Made by a program: the position numbers and the translations under genes
Shown here: one piece after another, positions 35,142 to 39,750 of the stretch
How positions within the stretch are numbered: position 1 is the first letter of the stretch
Layout of the letters: every line of letters starts with the position of its first letter
NCBI GenBank assembly: GCA_964030475.1
Contig: CAXIPT010000001.1
Location: forward strand, 25,093,938-25,157,937
DNA from: Tethya wilhelma
Lineage: Eukaryota > Porifera > Demospongiae > Tethyida > Tethyidae
Direction of reading: 5' to 3'
Length of the DNA stretch: 64,000 nt
Notes under the pieces: model-generated
What the model was told of the DNA's origin: nothing
The model's database searches: none
The model's input: only the letters and a program-made list of their open reading frames with translations

Positions 35142-37073
35142 TTCTGTCTGTTTTGTCTTCTCTAAGTGATCGGTTTGCCGTTCCTTCTCATCTTTCAGTT
35201 CTTCTCCTCTCTGACTAAGTGGTGACTGGCTAGAGCCTCTGCTACTGATGCTGTCTCTGTCACTGTCCCTTTGTTTCTCGGAGCTAGCATTTACTTCATC
35301 CTTGGGTTGGTTTTCACGTTGACTGCCACTGTCTATTGTATCTTTTAGATTGGGATCGGAGACTGGTGGGTTCGTATTGACTGCATTGGTAAGTTTTGGT
35401 TCATCTTGGAGCGAATTTTGGTCATTTGTATCCGAACTACTTTTGGTTATGGTTGGAGTGGTCTGTTTTTGGTCACTGTTTTTGTCAAGATTTTGGCTGG
35501 ATTCTTCACGACCACTTTCAACATTAGTATTACTGTTTTCGTGTTCCTGTTGGTGTGCATTATTTGGAATTACTTCCTCTTCGTCCTTCTTTCCTTCCTC
35601 CAAGCTTCCTCCTTTGACAAAGACAACTGCTTTACCACCATTACTGCCACCTATTGGAGGGGGTGGGGCCACAGGAGAGGAGAGAGATGGAGGGACATTG
35701 AAAGGATCATCGAGCAATTTTTTGGTCAGATTTGTAACATCCCCACTAGGTGAGTTCAGATCACCATTGCTGCCCGATCCAGTCTGATCTTTGACCTCAA
35801 CTCGATCAGTAGCACTTTTATCACTAGTCGATGCAGATGTTGATTCTAATTGATGCCCACCAGTCTCAGTACCACCATGATTGACGTGCACATCTTGCCG
35901 AGAATGCTCCACCAAGTGACTAGACAGAGGTTTGGGACCCCTCGGTCCACCCTCATGTTGTCTCCTACCACCTGTTTCACTTCTTTGGTGGTTGTACTCC
36001 AGGAAATTTCCAGACTGCATTTCTTGAATGTTTTGGGCAGCAGTGAGGTTTCCTCCAACTTGTCGATACGCTCGGTAGGGTCTTGATTGATCTCTCCTGC
36101 GTTTAGAACTAGTTTGACCTGCTTTGAAACCCGTCTGACTGGTTTTGAAACCGGTTTGCCTTGTTTTGCTGCTCCTGTCGTGAGAGGCTTTGACGCATTG
36201 CTCACTGGTGTTCATGAGCATGTGACAGAATTCGGCATAGTCCAATTTCCCGTCTCCATTTTCATCAGCTTCTTCAATGATGGCTTGGACCTCATCGTGA
36301 CTCATCTTCTCACCACGCTGTGTGATGGTGTGAGTGTGTGAGGGTATGAGGGTGTGAGGGTATGAGGGTATGAGGATATGAGGGTGTGAGGGTATGAGGG
36401 TATGAGGATGTGAGGGTGTGAGGGTATGAGCATATGAGGGTATGCATGAGTGTATGAGGGTGTAAGTGTGAGAATGTGTATGTGTGTCAGTGGGAGATGT
36501 AAGTACATGTACAAATCTCACACAACAACCTTCTCAAAGTACCTTTGTGAGTGTCTTGTGCAGCTCTTGGACTGTGATGTAGCCATCTCCATTGAGGTCT
36601 ATCTTCCTGAAGGCCTTCATCAGGTCACTCATGGTGGTCCTCTTCTCTCTCTTCATCACCAGAGAGAACTGGTCAAAGGACATTGAGCCACCGCACTGGG
36701 ACCAGTAGCGCTCCACGGCCTTCTCTGAGGGGTTACGACCAGCACACTGAAGAGCTGAAGGTGTAGGTGGAGGCAAAAACAATCAGGCCAGTGTGTGTAT
36801 GGGATGTGACTGCATGTTTTTACCTTGTGTGATGGTATACAATTAAAGTTTGCATAGATTTATGGATTAAATTTGAAGGTCATACACAATATGAGAGTCA
36901 ATTCAACCATAGATAATGATTCAACTGTGTTTTGTGTGTCTATGTGTCTTAGAATAATTTATACCATATTTCAGTTGTTCTGGTTTCGTGAGACGAGAAG
37001 AAAAGTCCTTCTCCACCAGTAGCCAACTAGTTCTACACTCTTCAGGAACGCTGCTCCCCGTTAATGACTCCAT
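7618..37073 (-). CDS. EFCAB7: EFCAB7 orthologue, eight visible exons, interrupted by the kinase-Kelch array
   Basis: Exons on the minus strand: 37073-36965, 36754-36543, 36317-35001, 34641-34375, 9003-8718, 8344-8132, 7874-7767 and 7695-7618. Phases join cleanly from exon 1 to 5 and from 6 to 8. EF-hand loops are DLNGDGYITVQE (exon 2), DENGDGKLDYAE (exon 3) and DLDSNGYLGRTE (exon 5). Family-specific strings include ALQCAGRNPSEK, RGEKMSHDEV, GTYALIPFTSGC and ACPFLMDVY. Exon 3 carries a long Ser/Glu-rich linker with a poly-Glu run, longer than in vertebrates. In mammals EFCAB7 with IQCE anchors the EVC complex at the base of primary cilia; a ciliary role here is inference. Exon 5 ends in phase 1 and exon 6 begins in phase 0, and about 48 residues known from vertebrate EFCAB7 at that point were not found, so one exon is missing or unrecognised. 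Intron 4 is about 25.4 kb and holds K3-K10 on the plus strand. Confidence 0.88.
8347..8426. repeat. (GA)n microsatellite
   Basis: About 80 bp of GA repeat. Read on the minus strand it is a CT tract that directly forms the polypyrimidine tract of the EFCAB7 exon 6 acceptor. Confidence 0.95.
9155..9217. mobile_element. Short MITE-like inverted repeat
   Basis: TAGCCTTGTTCCCAGGCTCC is followed about 20 bp later by its near-perfect inverse, GGAGCCTGGGAATGAGGCTG. Single arms or pairs of the same sequence recur near 12351, 30715-30763 and 38299-38386, so this is a dispersed family. No transposase is visible. Confidence 0.6.
9630..9712 (+). promoter_or_regulatory. Conserved block upstream of K3
   Basis: A block running from ATCCTGTCAC through GTGTGCTACAATTAGAACAT to CACTTGAAGTTTACTATC lies 110-190 bp before the K3 start. 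It is nearly identical before K4 at 12956-13043. The core GTGCTACAATT(A/G)GAA also occurs upstream of K5 (15633), K6 (18961), K7 (21528), the K8 relic (24588) and, as GTGCTGCAATTAGAAC, K10 (30861). Conservation in otherwise diverging flanks suggests promoter or 5' UTR sequence, but it may simply mark recent duplication. Confidence 0.4.
9819..12059 (+). CDS. K3: protein kinase-coiled coil-Kelch protein, 746 aa
   Basis: Intact single-exon gene. Kinase domain at about residues 17-305: glycine loop G26-V33 (GIGSYGIV), beta-3 Lys46, alpha-C Glu77, HRD 152-154 with Asn159, DFG 172-174, and PPE 201-203 in place of APE. All catalytic residues are present. HRD+2 is Ser (HRDLSSNN), neither the Lys of Ser/Thr kinases nor the Ala of tyrosine kinases; the overall look is TKL-like. 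A Gln/Glu-rich coiled coil at about 315-410 follows. The Kelch propeller at about 430-746 has six blades, seen from the IGG, VAGG, IGGG, MGG and VVGG turns and paired Trp residues. No signal peptide or TM segment is visible, so it is probably cytosolic. It lacks the QQLRGTIRDQQRQLQQ stretch found in most copies. Substrate and partner are unknown. C-lobe variant DIPKYTVK / PDPG. Confidence 0.9.
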   Translation: MAQQQDQDTPTIGFKSVQLLKKKTLGIGSYGIVCMAQCDDLLCAAKIIHQTLFDPNLYEQVERNKEHRLPISRFMQECEFMSAIKHPNIVQFLGTHQDPQTDLPVLLMELMEDSLTHFLESSQDPVPYHIQVNFCHDITMAISYLHLNGITHRDLSSNNVLLYGTSKAKVTDFGMAKLGDINPQATRASFTLCPGTDVYMPPEAVQDIPKYTVKIDCFAIGILIIQILTRCFPDPGNRLKTVQIDHPQFPGGTIYVPVSEIERRQNHISQVDPNQPLLPIALDCLKDRDDERPSAQELCQRVVALKDTPKFSESLKRAQERAEPTEREEELRQQVQDKEKENHQLRQEHAQQIQELQEIISSQNNQLQQKDDIISKNNVIIRDKDKNIQELEQQLKTKTPSEVLAKPQPSLRDPPQTHQIDTRTATATRDSFTMRWREGKKAPCGMARGSSVVDGNMVYFRPANSRRCYAYNSRDKTWDELPQCPNTSAVLEVVQNSLTAIGGRDRNRHSDMVTNQLLSLTGEGSSKRWREVFPPMPTKRSNAIAVSTGQALIVAGGRGISQNLDQLKTVEIMDFDTRQWSSAADLPEPLNDATVTICDERVYIGGGVGSRGSTESVYTCALADLFLSCQSTSLGERLAQSLTLTSPLTSNSIVWSKVADLPVKWFTCVTLNDRLLAMGGCDSKFTPITDVHIYHPTSNTWEVFSKMNTSRWQRFAVVLPTNEVMVVGGWTAGNEETDSVEIATIV
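12060..13155. other. K3-K4 spacer with repeats and a conserved promoter block
   Basis: The spacer holds a segment at about 12350-12660 duplicated from the 5' flank of K3 (about 9195-9500). It also has an inverted repeat with arms near 12749-12773 (CCTTTGCTGAGCTGGC) and 12847-12866 (GCCAGCTCAGCAAAGG), and the conserved upstream block at 12956-13043. No gene is seen. Confidence 0.6.
13156..15288 (+). CDS. K4: protein kinase-coiled coil-Kelch protein, 710 aa
   Basis: Intact single-exon gene, the shortest complete copy. It starts MAYQQDQDIPKIGFKS. The kinase motifs are all present (GIGSYGIV, CAAKII, HRDLSSNN, DFGMAKLG, CPGTDVYMPPE). The coiled coil at about 315-395 is reduced: one KDDIIRDKEQTI unit runs directly into ELEQL, and the 40-residue Gln-rich stretch and the Pro/Thr-rich linker of other copies are missing. 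Kelch begins near residue 401 (SFTLRWREGKKAP) and ends VEIATVV. The kinase half is closest to K3 (same DIPKYTVK / PDPG / GGTIYVPV variant), and the 5' flanks of K3 and K4 are duplicates of each other, so they look like a recent tandem pair. Function unknown. Confidence 0.9.
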   Translation: MAYQQDQDIPKIGFKSVQLLKNKTLGIGSYGIVCKAQCDDLLCAAKIIHQTLFDPNLYEQVERNKEHRLPISRFMQECEFMSAIKHPNIVQFLGTHQDPQTGLPVLLMELMDNSLTHFLESSQDALPYHIQVNFCHDIIMAISYLHSNGITHRDLSSNNVLLCGTVKAKVTDFGMAKLGDINPQATRVSFTLCPGTDVYMPPEAVQDIPKYTVKIDCFAIGILIIQMSTRCFPDPGNRLKTVQIDHPQFPGGTIYVPVSEIERRKNHISQVDPNHPLLPIALDCLKDNDVERPSAQELCDRVAALKETTQFTESAKKAQQRPEPARNTTEREELRQQVQDKDEEIYQMRQEHTQQIQGLKQTISSLNNQLKQKDDIIRDKEQTIQELEQLIQKRKPPTIIKDSFTLRWREGKKAPCGMARASSAIDGDMVYFRLAQSKTCYTYNSRDERWDELPRCPNTAVSLEVVQNSLTAIGGKDIGKVTNQLLSLTGEGRRWREVFPPMPTKRSSPIAVCTGRALIVAGGISQEWKKLKTVEVMDIDAKQWSAAADLPEPLSEASVTICGERVYIGGGWNDNGSIKSVYTCTLADLFLSCKSKSLGERLAQSLSQTSPPRSTVWNKVADLPVTQSTYVTVHDRLLAIGGCDSKNTSTADVRIYHPTSNTWEVISQMKIIRRCCFAAVLPTNEIMVVGGCTASNWGSSTNSVEIATVV
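15289..16104. other. K4-K5 spacer
   Basis: No gene seen. The stretch at about 15420-16080 is repeated before K7 at about 21300-21990 (shared strings CTATGTGGG, GAGGTGAATTCCTTA, ACAAAAGAAGGTGG). This shows that the K5 and K7 upstream regions were duplicated together. Confidence 0.6.
16105..18783 (+). CDS. K5: protein kinase-coiled coil-Kelch protein, 892 aa, expanded coiled coil
   Basis: Intact single-exon gene and the largest copy. The kinase domain keeps all catalytic motifs and has the DPPVYTEK / PKPG C-lobe variant. The coiled coil is about 240 residues (about 325-560) and arose in two ways. First, a run of six or so heptad-length units (EKN-YIIQ, EKN-ETIQ, VKD-DIIQ, ERD-DIIQ, DKE). Second, the whole block LQQIIGSQNNRLQQK through RDQQRQLQQ is present twice, a duplication within the gene. 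Kelch starts near residue 580 and ends VEITTIV. Neighbouring copies differ mainly in this rod, so the spacing between kinase and propeller is the fastest-changing property of the family. Confidence 0.9.
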   Translation: MAQKQRQDTPTIGFKSIRLLKKKTLGIGSYGIVCKAQCDNLLCAAKIIHQTLFDPNAHEQVERNKEHRLPISRFMQECEFMSAIKHPNIVQFLGTHQDPQTDLPVLLMELMDDSLTHFLESSQDAVPYHIQVNFCHDITMAISYLHSNEITHRDLSSNNVLLYGTVKAKVTDFGMAKLGDINPQATRVSFTLCPGTDAYMPPEAVIDPPVYTEKIDCFAIGTLIIQILTRCFPKPGDRLKIIRTIDPRFPTVEARVPEVERRQNHIRLVDPSHPLLPIALDCLKDSDVERPSAQELCHRVAALKETPQFTESVTRAQERPEPAGNTTEREEELQQQVQDKDDIIDQKDEEIHQLRQEYTQQIQGLQQIIGSQNNRLQQKIAIIDEKNYIIQEKNETIQVKDDIIQERDDIIQDKELTIVASQQECQKLRRSIRDQQRQLQQVTQQLKSSQQMMAQFQEQAQQIQGLQQIIGSQNNRLQQKDDIIRERDDIIRDREQTIEASQQECQQLRGTIRDQQRQLQQITESSQQVQTAQFQTRIKELKQQLGTKSQTALAKPQPSDRDPTQTHHSETSIQSATTTRDSFTLRWREGKKAPRKMKRGSCTFDGEMVYFRPDGAKTFYAYNSRDETWNALPECPNTGVYLAVIQNSLTAIGGRDSRGKVTNQPLSLTGKGRNKKWREVFPPMPTKKDLPIAVSTGQALIVAGGYDQDWKKLKAVDVMDIDTRQWSSAADLPKPLWGASATICRERVYIGGGASDSGPTKSVYTCTLADLFLSCHSKSLRKHFAQSLSLTSPPRPTVWSKVADLPVIGSTCVTLHDQLLAIGGKDSQYNPTSDVCIYHPTSNTWEVISKINISRQECLAAVLPTNELVVAGGFTTSDWGSLTDSVEITTIV
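18784..19509. other. K5-K6 spacer
   Basis: No gene seen. The part at about 18830-19050 matches about 24480-24660 (between K7 and K8), including ATCAATTGTTTAGGGATTATG and GTGGGTGTGCTACAATTAGAAC. K5-K6 and K7-K8 therefore look like copies of one two-gene block. Confidence 0.55.
19510..20812 (+). pseudogene. K6: kinase-coiled coil copy without Kelch, frameshifted
   Basis: ATG at 19510 (MAKQQNQDTPRFGFKS). The kinase domain is complete but the most divergent of the array: the glycine loop reads GKGSYGSV and the N-lobe HPTLCDPNVCEQAEKN. HRDLSSNN and DFG are intact. After TTERE a deletion shifts frame and stop TGA falls at 20527-20529. Coiled-coil sequence continues out of frame to about 20812, where homology to other copies ends at CCCCACAG followed by GTATGTG. 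No Kelch sequence follows. The junction resembles a splice donor but may just be the deletion breakpoint. A 339-residue kinase-only protein could still be made from 19510-20529. Confidence 0.8.
20813..22009. other. K6-K7 spacer
   Basis: No gene seen. About 20905-21010 resembles about 30200-30300 downstream of K9 (GTACCAC, TTTACTAACATTTGCCA). About 21300-21990 duplicates the K5 upstream region. Confidence 0.5.
22010..24354 (+). pseudogene. K7: kinase-coiled coil-Kelch copy, 1-bp deletion at codon ~22
   Basis: The conserved start is ATG 22010 (MAQQSQDTPTIGFKS). At about 22071-22080 the sequence reads AAAAAGAAACTTTGGG where intact copies read AAAAAGAAAACTCTTGG, one base shorter, so the start frame ends soon after. 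The other frame is open from 22078 to 24354 for 758 codons through kinase, coiled coil (KDDIIQEKNDIIREKDDIIREK) and Kelch. The lesion falls just before the glycine loop, so no initiation inside the open frame can restore the full kinase. A one-base sequencing error in an A/T run is a fair alternative. The Kelch part belongs to a distinct subtype shared with K9 (VYIRSIDAAMFYAYNSKDE, VGGGH, YAGGGTN). Confidence 0.8.
24657..26377 (+). pseudogene. K8: 5'-truncated kinase-Kelch copy
   Basis: The usual upstream flank (to TTTCTACAGTTT, about 24655) joins directly to the kinase C-lobe (CATCATCCAGATCTTGACC), so the promoter-proximal region and about 230 kinase codons have been deleted. The C-lobe remnant has TGA in place of the Arg codon in DPRFP and a small insertion just after. 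From 24902 to 26377 the frame is open through coiled coil and a complete Kelch propeller (ends VEIAKVV). A Kelch-only product of up to 491 residues is conceivable but has no obvious promoter. One blade has a short internal duplication (ITICNHLCSEYVYIGGG). Confidence 0.85.
26378..27746. other. K8-K9 spacer with a Kelch 3'-end relic
   Basis: At 26759-26806 the sequence TTCAGTTTAATTGAATAAAT and the following AGAGATAGCAACGGTTGTCT align to the last 15 codons of the Kelch genes, a remnant of a lost copy. 26451-26730 resembles 34137-34390 beside EFCAB7 exon 4. 26800-26930 is repeated at 30350-30490. No complete gene is seen. Confidence 0.6.
27747..30125 (+). CDS. K9: protein kinase-coiled coil-Kelch protein, 792 aa
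   Basis: Intact single-exon gene; ATG chosen at 27747 (MAQQQNQDTPKIGFNS), nine bases inside a GTG-opened frame. The kinase carries every catalytic motif and the DIPEYTVK / PDPG / GGTIYVPV C-lobe. The coiled coil at about 320-460 has three heptad-length DDIIQEKN-type units and the RDQQRQLQQVTKSNQQ stretch. Kelch from about residue 480 is the K7/K9 subtype: it opens YNFTLKWREGKKTP, has VYIRSIDAAMFYAYNSKDE in blade 1 and VGGGHN in blade 3, and ends VEIATVI. Its propeller pairs with K7 while its kinase C-lobe pairs with K3/K4, a mosaic that suggests exchange between copies. Confidence 0.9.
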   Translation: MAQQQNQDTPKIGFNSIQLLKKKTLGIGSYGIVCKAQCDGLLCAAKIIHQTLIDPKAHERVERNKEHRLPISRFMQECEFMSAIKHPNIVQFLGTHQDPQTDLPVLLMELMDDSLTHFLESSRDAVPYHIQVNFCHDITLAISYLHSNEITHRDLSSNNVLLRGNVQAKVTDFGMAKLGDINPRATRVSFTLCPGTDVYMPPEAVQDIPEYTVKIDCFAIGILIIQMSTRCFPDPGNRFKTIQLNHPQFPGGTIYVPVPEIERRQNHISLVDPKHPLLPIALDCLKDSDTERPSAQEVCHRVAALKETHRFTESVRRAQERPEPADNTTEREEELRQQVQDKDDIIEQKEEENCQLRQEYAQQTQALQQIIGSQNNTLQQKDDIIQEKNDIIREKNDIIREKEQTIVASRQECQQLRGTIRDQQRQLQQVTKSNQQVTAQFQTRIQKLEQQLKKNPPTEELAKPQPSLRDTSQTHNSDTYNFTLKWREGKKTPYKMAKGSSVVDGEIVYIRSIDAAMFYAYNSKDETWNELPECPNRAVSLAVIQHSLTAIGGKNSNTIKVTNQLLSLTEKGGNKSWKEVFPPMSTKRVLPLAVCTGQALIVGGGHNDFETWTTVEVMDIENRQWTFATDLPVQFYDPTVTICGERIYAGGGTNAHGKLTSIYMCTLADLFRSCKSRSVGECLAQSLLLTSPVTPPSSRVWSKVADLQYTEFTCVALHNRLLAIGGWVSNAPTSEVRIYHPTSDTWEVSTRMKASYRCLAFVLPTNELMVVGGRTTGSQSSITDSVEIATVI
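30126..31037. other. K9-K10 spacer
   Basis: No gene seen. It contains flank sequences shared with the K6 and K7 3' regions (30126-30300) and with 26800-26930 (30350-30490), a CCCAGGCTCC repeat arm at 30720-30763, and the upstream core GTGCTGCAATTAGAAC at 30861. Confidence 0.5.
31038..33425 (+). CDS. K10: protein kinase-coiled coil-Kelch protein, 795 aa
   Basis: Intact single-exon gene and the last copy, next to EFCAB7 exon 4. It starts MAQQQHQDRPNIGFKS. Kinase motifs are complete; C-lobe variant DPPVYTKK / PKPG / HTTDPRFPTI. The coiled coil has two heptad-length units (KDDIIQEKSDIIRDNEQ) and the full Gln-rich stretch. Kelch starts near residue 481 and ends VEIATIV. The 3' flank contains a 612-bp inverted-repeat element (33505-34116) that is absent from the matching flank of K8. 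Because its flank runs without a break into EFCAB7 exon 4, and partial copies of that junction occur downstream of K2 and K8, K10 may be closest to the founding position. Confidence 0.9.
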   Translation: MAQQQHQDRPNIGFKSVQLLKKKTLGIGSYGIVCKAQCDDLLCAAKIIHQTLFDPNAHEQVERNKEHRLPISRFMQECQFMSAIKHPNIVQFLGTHQDPQTDLPVLLMELMDDSLTHFLKSSQDAVPYHIQVNFCHDITMAISYLHSNEITHRDLSSNNVLLRGNVIAKVTDFGMAKLGDINPEATRVSFTLCPGTDAYMPPEAVQDPPVYTKKIDCFAIGTLIIQILTRCFPKPGNRLKIIHTTDPRFPTIKAQASEIERRQNHISQVDPTHPLLPIALDCLKDSDVERPSAQELCHRVTALKETPQFTESIRRAQERLEPAGNTTEREEELRQVQDKDDIIRQKEEENRQLRQEYAQQIQGLQQIIGSQNNRLQQKDDIIQEKSDIIRDNEQTIIASQQECQQLRGAIRDQQRQLQQVTQQLESSQQVTAQFQTRIQELEQQLKRKSPTEVLAKPQPSLRDPPLTHHSVSSTRTTTATRDSFTLRWREGKKAPCKMVRGSSAIDGDMVYFRPADTRTFYAYNTQDKTWSELPECPNQSVFLAVIQNSLTAIGGRDSGDKVTNQLLSLTGEARSKRWREVFPPMPTKRSNAIAVSTGQALIVAGGGNQHYKPLKTVEVMDIAMKQWSSAVGLPEPLWNAPITILGERVYIGGGASDSRLRKSVYTCTLDDLFLSCQSRSLGERLAQSLSLTSPLRSTIWSKVADLPVTHFTCVTLHDRLLAIGGCDSKDTTTSDVCIYHPTSNTWEVISKMNTSRRLCLAAVLPTNKLMVVGGYTISSVFSFSKTDSVEIATIV
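33505..34116. mobile_element. 612-bp non-autonomous DNA element (MITE)
   Basis: Bounded by 14-bp terminal inverted repeats TAACCCTTGGTGCG (33505) and CGCACCAAGGGTTA (34103-34116). The homologous flank of K8 (about 26440-26460) passes this point with only a short sequence, which supports insertion. Inside are a GT microsatellite (33555-33585) and a roughly 100-bp segment present twice (GAGGCCACACCCAT to GAGCCTGAGCGAG, near 33740 and 33890). No transposase ORF is visible. Confidence 0.7.
34727..34895. mobile_element. 169-bp MITE with 23-bp terminal inverted repeats
   Basis: ACCGTATAGTGGGTAAATTT (34727 on) and its near-perfect inverse AAATTTACCTGCTATACGGT (to 34895) bound an AT-rich core, inside EFCAB7 intron 3. 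A related, more decayed copy is at 43209-43363. Confidence 0.75.
36323..36462. repeat. 8-bp G-rich minisatellite, unit (A/G)TGAGGGT
   Basis: About 16 units of ATGAGGGT/GTGAGGGT, with occasional GGAT variants, fill most of the short EFCAB7 intron 2. On the plus strand a GGG run recurs every 8 bp, a spacing that permits G-quadruplex formation. Confidence 0.9.
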
Positions 37074-37249
37074 ACCAGAACTTCGTAAAAAAACTTCTGT
37101 GTTTTTAATCTAAAATTCAGTGAATAGAGGGTTAAAGCATTCTCATTTGACCTTTGACCCAAAGGACACGTAAATTATTAACCCTTTTACCACCACTGCT
37201 TATTGAGAAGACAACTGCATGAGCTGTGAGAAAGATTCTGATTTCTGTC
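37074..37249. promoter_or_regulatory. Bidirectional promoter region EFCAB7 / SIRT6
   Basis: Only 176 bp separate the EFCAB7 start codon (37073, minus) from the SIRT6 start codon (37250, plus). Both promoters and 5' leaders must fit here or overlap the genes. I see no TATA box. Confidence 0.6.
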
Positions 37250-38887
37250 ATGTCAGTCGATTATGCATCGAGATTGTCCGAGTATGAACACAAGGGAAAG
37301 TGTGGCATACCTGAGGTTAGTTTTACTATGTGCTAAATTATTACAGATCCAAGAATTCCAAGTGTCAGTGATGGTTATCTGATAATTTGATGTTGGTATA
37401 AATTATGTTGTTAATTTTCATTGAAAATTGTAGGAGTTTGACCCTCCTGAGAAGCTATCAGAAAAGATCTCTCTCTTGAGTGACATGCTATCTTCCTCGA
37501 CCCATGCTGTGGTCCACACAGGAGCTGGTGTGAGTACAGCAGCCGGTGGGTGTGTTGCAAAATATGTGTGTGCATGATGTGTATTGTCCATCCATCCATC
37601 CATTCCACCCATCCAGGCATCCCTGACTTCCGAGGTCCAAAAGGAGTTTGGACGTTGGAGAAACAAGGAAAGAACGTGGAAACAGACGTGACCTTTGACA
37701 AGGCCCACCCCACTCTCACCCACTACGCCCTAGTGACCCTCGTCAGAGCCAACATTGTGAAGTATGTTGTCAGTCAGAATGTGGACGGACTCCACATACG
37801 ATCGGGGTTGCCTAGGGAACGACTCTCGGAGCTCCATGGCAATGTGTTCATGGAGAGGTGCGAAAAGTGTGGCAAGTAAGTCACTAGCCTAGCTATCCTA
37901 TGAAATGTATGAATGTACCTACATAGCCCAATATAAGTGCCTCTTGAGTTCATTCTCTCTGGTAAATTTTGGTTGGATTGATGTCGAAAATAGTTTGCTA
38001 AACAGCGTACTTTTGGAATCAGCAACACACACACACATATACTGTGTAACTAGGACCATAGTATGTATGCATGTGCTAGTTGTGATTCAAAATTTCTCTC
38101 TATTTAAGGGAATTTGTTCGTGAGAAGGTTGTCAAGACGATAGGAATGAAACGGACTGGCAGTACGTGTCTAGGGGGAGGGGCCAAGGGAAGGTGCAGGT
38201 GAGGAGACAACCGTTCTCTTCCAGCAAAAGATTTCAAATTTTAGAGTATTTGATTTTGTCAATCATTTCTCAATACCTTCCCAGAATACCTACTTTACTA
38301 GCCTCGTCCCCAGCCTCCTTCCTCGCAAATATTATGTTTAGTATTTTTAACTCTTTGTGTTTAATATTCATAAAGGGGGAGCCTGAGAGCAATGCTACTA
38401 CTTTACCACTGCTATTTGCTTGGCTTATATGTAGTTGCTGTAATAATTGTTCTGTGGTAACCGTTTCTTTCAGAGGTAAACTTAGAGACACAGTATTGGA
38501 CTGGGAGGATGCACTACCTGAGGAGGATTTGGAGAGGGCTGATCATCACTCCAGGTTAGTGAAACGTTTCGATCACTATAATGTACCTGACAATGTACTA
38601 GGTTTACTAGATTGAGGGTCAATCATTGACCAGCCATCATTGAATCATTTTTGTTTTTGTTTTTTTTCTGTAGAAAGGCAGATCTCTCTCTCTGTCTGGG
38701 CACCACCCTTCAGATAGTACCCGCTGGGAAGCTTCCATTATTGGCAAAGAAGAATCCCAGAGGAAAACTAGTCATTTGCAACCTTCAACCCACGAGATAC
38801 GTGAGTCTTTTTTCTCTCTCTGTCCTAAGCTCTTGTTAGACCAAACTTCCAATCCTTAGCAGGCTACACATTGTCATTTTACTTTGG

Positions 38888-38945
<58 letters not shown>

Positions 38946-38946
38946 N

Positions 38947-39022
<76 letters not shown>

Positions 39023-39326
39023 TTTCACTTTGCGATCTCTCTCTTGTTTTATCTTGTTTTTGTTTATTTGTTTTTTTTATAGCAGCACAATATCACATTT
39101 CCTATTCTTTCAACAACAAAACAACAACTTTACAGTTAAAAGTAGCTAGGATATTCATGCATGTCATTTTTTATGTTATTATTTTTCCCTCAACTTTCAG
39201 GACAAGCAGGCTGATCTTGTTATCCATGGTTACGTGGATGACATCATGAGTAGAGTGATGGAGAAACTTGAACTAAAGATAGCAACCAAACCAGAACACA
39301 ACACAGATCAGGCATCAGTCACTTGA
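37250..39326 (+). CDS. SIRT6: Sirtuin 6, NAD-dependent deacylase
   Basis: Seven exons: 37250-37315, 37434-37545, 37617-37875, 38109-38198, 38474-38554, 38674-38800 and 39201-39326. They sum to 861 bp, so 286 residues, and all phases agree. The start [19 protein letters not shown] is typical of SIRT6. NAD-binding motifs are [20 protein letters not shown] and [12 protein letters not shown]; the catalytic His is in LSELHGN. The zinc site has two pairs, CEKC and the cysteines of STC and GRC, as in SIRT6. GTTLQI and the late NLQPT strand complete the Rossmann fold. The protein ends soon after IHGYVDDIM, so the Pro-rich C-terminal tail of vertebrate SIRT6 is absent. Expected role: nuclear chromatin deacylase/mono-ADP-ribosyltransferase in DNA repair and metabolism. 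Confidence 0.95.
38889..39018. repeat. (CT)n-(CA)n compound microsatellite with one N
   Basis: A CT tract at about 38889-38985, interrupted by an unresolved base at 38946, then CA to 39018, in SIRT6 intron 6. The N marks an uncertain repeat length. Confidence 0.95.
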
Positions 39327-39750
39327 ACATGGCATAGTGTAGATTCAATAATATAGTATGCTCATTTCTCATTCTTGCAAGATATAGATCCATGACACAA
39401 TTAAAATTTGATCCACTTATAATTATTACCTATCTACCTGCATGTTTTGATAACAACATACTATGCATGCCCGATAATTAATGAGGTTATCACTACTGAC
39501 TATTTATAATTAGTAGTATTATGACTTTTAAGTAAGCTTAATTTACTTTGGCTTAATAATATATTATATTTAATAATCTTTATCAAAGGAATTATTAATG
39601 ATCTACATAATACATGACATTGTGTAGAGACTACTATAGCTACTACACAATTAACTTTCATGAGCTCAAAATTTAGTTGTAATAGTTCTGTATGATGACC
39701 TTGTCTATATTCATTATTGTATTGCCATTATTATGACTAAATTTTACTAT
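39327..39750. other. Convergent 3' spacer SIRT6 / ORC2
   Basis: About 420 bp of very AT-rich sequence between two convergent stop codons. It must hold both 3' UTRs; no other feature seen. Confidence 0.5.

Noticed and set aside
35350..36341. Plus-strand ORFs of 78-145 aa (35350, 35406, 35850, 36087)
   Set aside because: They are antisense shadows of EFCAB7 exon 3, caused by its biased Ser/Glu codons.
36323..36462. CRISPR-like array or telomere repeat
   Set aside because: It is a contiguous 8-bp minisatellite without spacers and does not match a standard animal telomere unit.
38836..39249. Ser/Leu and Arg/Glu ORFs around the CT tract
   Set aside because: They are translations of a dinucleotide repeat inside a SIRT6 intron. 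The same applies to ORFs at 43610, 44077, 47587, 48711 and 49913.
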